NCBI GenBank assembly: GCA_028622995.1
Contig: JAJQJQ010000014.1
Coordinates: 4,402,001-4,466,000, forward strand
Direction: 5' to 3'
DNA length: 64,000 nucleotides
Source of the DNA: Panagrolaimus kolymaensis
Taxonomy: Eukaryota > Nematoda > Chromadorea > Rhabditida > Panagrolaimidae
Each line of letters opens with the position of its first letter. Positions within the stretch are counted from its first letter, which is position 1. Shown here piece after piece: positions 61,191-64,000 of this stretch. Under the pieces are notes generated by a model. That model worked only from the letters and a program-made list of their open reading frames with translations, had not been told where the DNA came from and searched no databases. Made by a program: the position numbers and the translations under genes.

Positions 61191-64000
61191 AGTTGCATAT
61201 TTAAACCTTAAATTTGTACTCAATATCTTGGTCGTGCTTAATTCTACAAATTCGAAAATTCACAGAATCCTAAAAACTAATTATAAAAATGGTTTTCTGT
61301 GAAGAAAATCAAATAAAAGAAATTTTTGAATGCATTTTTTCGAGTTGCATATTTTAACCTTAAATTAGTACTCAATATCTGCCTTGCTTTTGATTCAACA
61401 AATTCGAAACTTCACAGAATCCTAAAAACTAATTATAAAAATGGTTTTCTGTGAAGAAAATCAAATAAAAGAAATTTTTGAATGCACTTTTTCGAGTTGC
61501 ATATTTTAACATTAAATTAGTACTCAATATCTGCCTTGCATTTGATTCAACAAATTCGAAACTTCACAGAATCCTAAAAACTAATTATAAAAATGGTTTT
61601 CTGTGAAGAAAATCAAATAAAAGAAATTTTTGAATGCACTCTTTCGAGTTGCATATTTTAACATTAAATTAGTACTCAATATCTGCCTTGCATTTGATTC
61701 AACAAATTCGAAACTTCACAGAATCCTAAAAACTAATTATAAATATGGTTTTCTGTGAAGAAAATCAAATAAAAGAAATTTTTGAATGCACTTTTTCGAG
61801 TTGCATATTTTAACCTTAAATTTGTACTCAATATCTGCCTTGCTTTTGATTCAACAAATTCGAAACTTCACAGAATCCTAAAAACTAATTATAAAAATGG
61901 TTTTCTGTGAAGAAAATCAAATAAAAGAAATTTTTGAATGCACTTTTTCGAGTTGCATATTTTAACATTAAATTAGTACTCAATATCTGCCTTGCATTTG
62001 ATTCAACAAATTCGAAACTTCACAGAATCCTAAAAACTAATTATAAAAATGGTTTTCTGTGAAGAAAATCAAATAAAAGAAATTTTTGAATGCATTCTTT
62101 CGAGTTGCATATTTTAACCTTAAATTTGTACTCAATATCTGCCTTGCTTTTGATTCAACAAATTCGAAACTTCACAGAATCCTAAAAACTAATTATAAAA
62201 ATGGTTTTCTGTGAAGAAAATCAAATAAAAGAAATTTTTGAATGCATTCTTTCGAGTTGCATATTTTAACCTTAAATTTGAACTCAATATCTGCCTTGCA
62301 TTTGATTCAACAAATTCGAAACTTCACAGAATCCTAAAAACTAATTATAAAAATGGTTTTCTGTGAAGAAAATCAAATAAAAGAAATTTTTGAATGCATT
62401 TTTTCGAGTTGCATATTTTAACCTTAAATTAGTACTCAATATCTGCCTTGCATTTGATTCAACAAATTCGAAACTTCACAGAATCCTAAAAACTAATTAT
62501 AAAAATGGTTTTCTGTGAAGAAAATCAAATAAAAGAAATTTTTGAATGCACTCTTTCGAGTTGCATATTTAAACCTTAAATTTGTACTCAATATCTTGGT
62601 CGTGCTTAATTCTACAAATTCGAAAATTCACAGAATCCTAAAAACTAATTATAAAAATGGTTTTCTGTGAAGAAAATCAAATAAAAGAAATTTTTGAATG
62701 CACTATTTCGAGTTGCATATTTTAACCTTAAATTTGTACTCAATATCTGCCTTGCTTTTGATTCAACAAATTCGAAACTTCACAGAATCCTAAAAACTAA
62801 TTATAAAAATGGTTTTCTGTGAAGAAAATCAAATAAAAGAAATTTTTGAATGCACTATTTCGAGTTGCATATTTAAACCTTAAATTTGTACTCAATATCT
62901 TGGTCGTGTTTATTTCTACAAATTCGAAACTTCACAGAATCCTAAAAACTAATTATAAAAATGGTTTTCTGTGAAGAAAATCAAATAAAAGAAATTTTTG
63001 AATGCACTCTTTCGAGTTGCATATTTAAACCTTAAATTTGTACTCAATATCTTGGTCGTGCTTAATTCTACAAATTCGAAAATTCACAGAATCCTAAAAA
63101 CTAATTATAAAAATGGTTTTCTGTGAAGAAAATCAAATAAAAGAAATTTTTGAATGCACTCTTTCGAGTTGCATATTTAAACCTTAAATTTGTACTCAAT
63201 ATCTTGGTCGTGCTTAATTCTACAAATTCGAAAATTCACAGAATCCTAAAAACTAATTATAAAAATGGTTTTCTGTGAAGAAAATCAAATAAAAGAAATT
63301 TTTGAATGCACTCTTTCGAGTTGCATATTTAAACCTTAAATTTGTACTCAATATCTTGGTCGTGCTTAATTCTACAAATTCGAAACTTCACAGAATCCTA
63401 AAAACTAATTATAAAAATGGTTTTCTGTGAAGAAAATCAAATAAAAGAAATTTTTGAATGCACTATTTCGAGTTGCATATTTTAACCTTAAATTTGTACT
63501 CAATATCTGCCTTGCTTTTGATTCAACAAATTCGAAACTTCACAGAATCCTAAAAACTAATTATAAAAATGGTTTTCTGTGAAGAAAATCAAATAAAAGA
63601 AATTTTTGAATGCACTATTTCGAGTTGCATATTTAAACCTTAAATTTGTACTCAATATCTTGGTCGTGTTTATTTCTACAAATTCGAAACTTCACAGAAT
63701 CCTAAAAACTAATTATAAAAATGGTTTTCTGTGAAGAAAATCAAATAAAAGAAATTTTTGAATGCACTCTTTCGAGTTGCATATTTAAACCTTAAATTTG
63801 TACTCAATATCTTGGTCGTGCTTAATTCTACAAATTCGAAAATTCACAGAATCCTAAAAACTAATTATAAAAATGGTTTTCTGTGAAGAAAATCAAATAA
63901 AAGAAATTTTTGAATGCACTCTTTCGAGTTGCATATTTAAACCTTAAATTTGTACTCAATATCTTGGTCGTGCTTAATTCTACAAATTCGAAACTTCACA
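61191..64000 (+). repeat. Satellite C domain returning to L/T monomers at the right edge
   Basis: After a single L monomer with CGAAAATTCAC near 61250 and another run of G forms, the array from about 62.6 kb is again L/T with CGAAAATTCAC variants (near 62625, 63080, 63232 and 63840), much like 16-19.6 kb. The block at about 62.7-63.3 kb recurs 760 bp later (five units). The array leaves the window mid-monomer. Confidence 0.7.

Larger units (their letters stand above)
6846..64000 (+). repeat. Satellite C: 57-kb tandem array of 152-bp monomers
   Basis: Starting each unit just after CTCAATATC, units begin at 6846, 6998, 7150 and so on to 63964. The distance 6846-63964 (57118) plus the deletions seen (four of 8 bp, two of 1 bp) equals 376 x 152, so 376 complete monomers are present; the next is cut by the window edge. 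The first 20 bases have two main forms: ttggtcgtgcttaattctac and relatives (L/T forms), and tgccttgcttttgattcaac and relatives (G forms). Other variable sites are the hairpin loop, GCACTATTT/CTTT/TTTT or GCATTCTTT, AGTTGCAT/AGTTTCAT, TTTAAACC/TTTTAACC, and TTTGTACT/TTTGAACT/TTAGTACT. G+C is 40 of 152. The array reads in one direction throughout, with no foreign insertion that I can find. The right end is not in the window. Confidence 0.99.

Noticed and set aside
6846..64000. CRISPR array
   Set aside because: There are no unique spacers between short repeats; whole 152-bp monomers repeat head to tail, and the context is eukaryotic.
6846..64000. CENP-B box in the satellite monomers
   Set aside because: TTCG occurs in satellite C but without the downstream CGGG part of the box; satellite A has CGGG but without the TTCG half.

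Overview
The window reads as nuclear DNA of a nematode, probably a Caenorhabditis-like rhabditid. The evidence is at the left edge: a split gene on the minus strand, with short AT-rich introns (donor GTAAGT, acceptor TTTTTAG), encodes the first half of a seven-transmembrane chemoreceptor that looks like the nematode serpentine receptor class Srx (pattern recognition, no search run). No bacterial-type gene organisation, rRNA, tRNA or CRISPR array is visible. The whole window is very AT-rich; the main repeat unit has 40 G/C in 152 bases (26%).

Layout. 1-1314: 5' part of the receptor gene, transcribed right to left and leaving the window on the left. 1315-1788: AT-rich intergenic DNA with nothing recognisable. 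1789-1938: a 150-bp repeat, present again in the same orientation at 4749-4898 with four mismatches. 1939-2164: single-copy DNA with three small hairpins and a 17-base A run. 2212-4594: satellite A, twelve full monomers and one partial, mainly 185 or 177 bp, with decayed monomers on both sides. 4595-4748: short spacer. 4904-6850: satellite B, fourteen 135-bp monomers and a partial one. 6846-64000: satellite C, 376 complete 152-bp monomers and the start of another, running off the right edge. Nearly 90% of the window is satellite C.

The three satellites show no obvious similarity to each other but lie almost end to end in one orientation. The B/C junction falls exactly on a shared TTGGT. Satellite C is internally organised. 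Every monomer examined keeps a 10-bp inverted repeat that could fold into a hairpin. Variation is concentrated in a 20-base block with two very different forms and in the hairpin loop. Sets of monomers are themselves copied as larger blocks: trimers of 456 bp, decamers of 1520 bp, a 24-monomer block (3648 bp) and a 26-monomer block (3936 bp). This is the signature of recent unequal exchange or replication-slippage growth.

I see no protein-coding gene, transposase or defence system right of position 1314. The short reading frames there are by-products of the repeats. The most unusual content is the satellite architecture, its conserved hairpin, and the paired 150-bp repeats that bracket satellite A.
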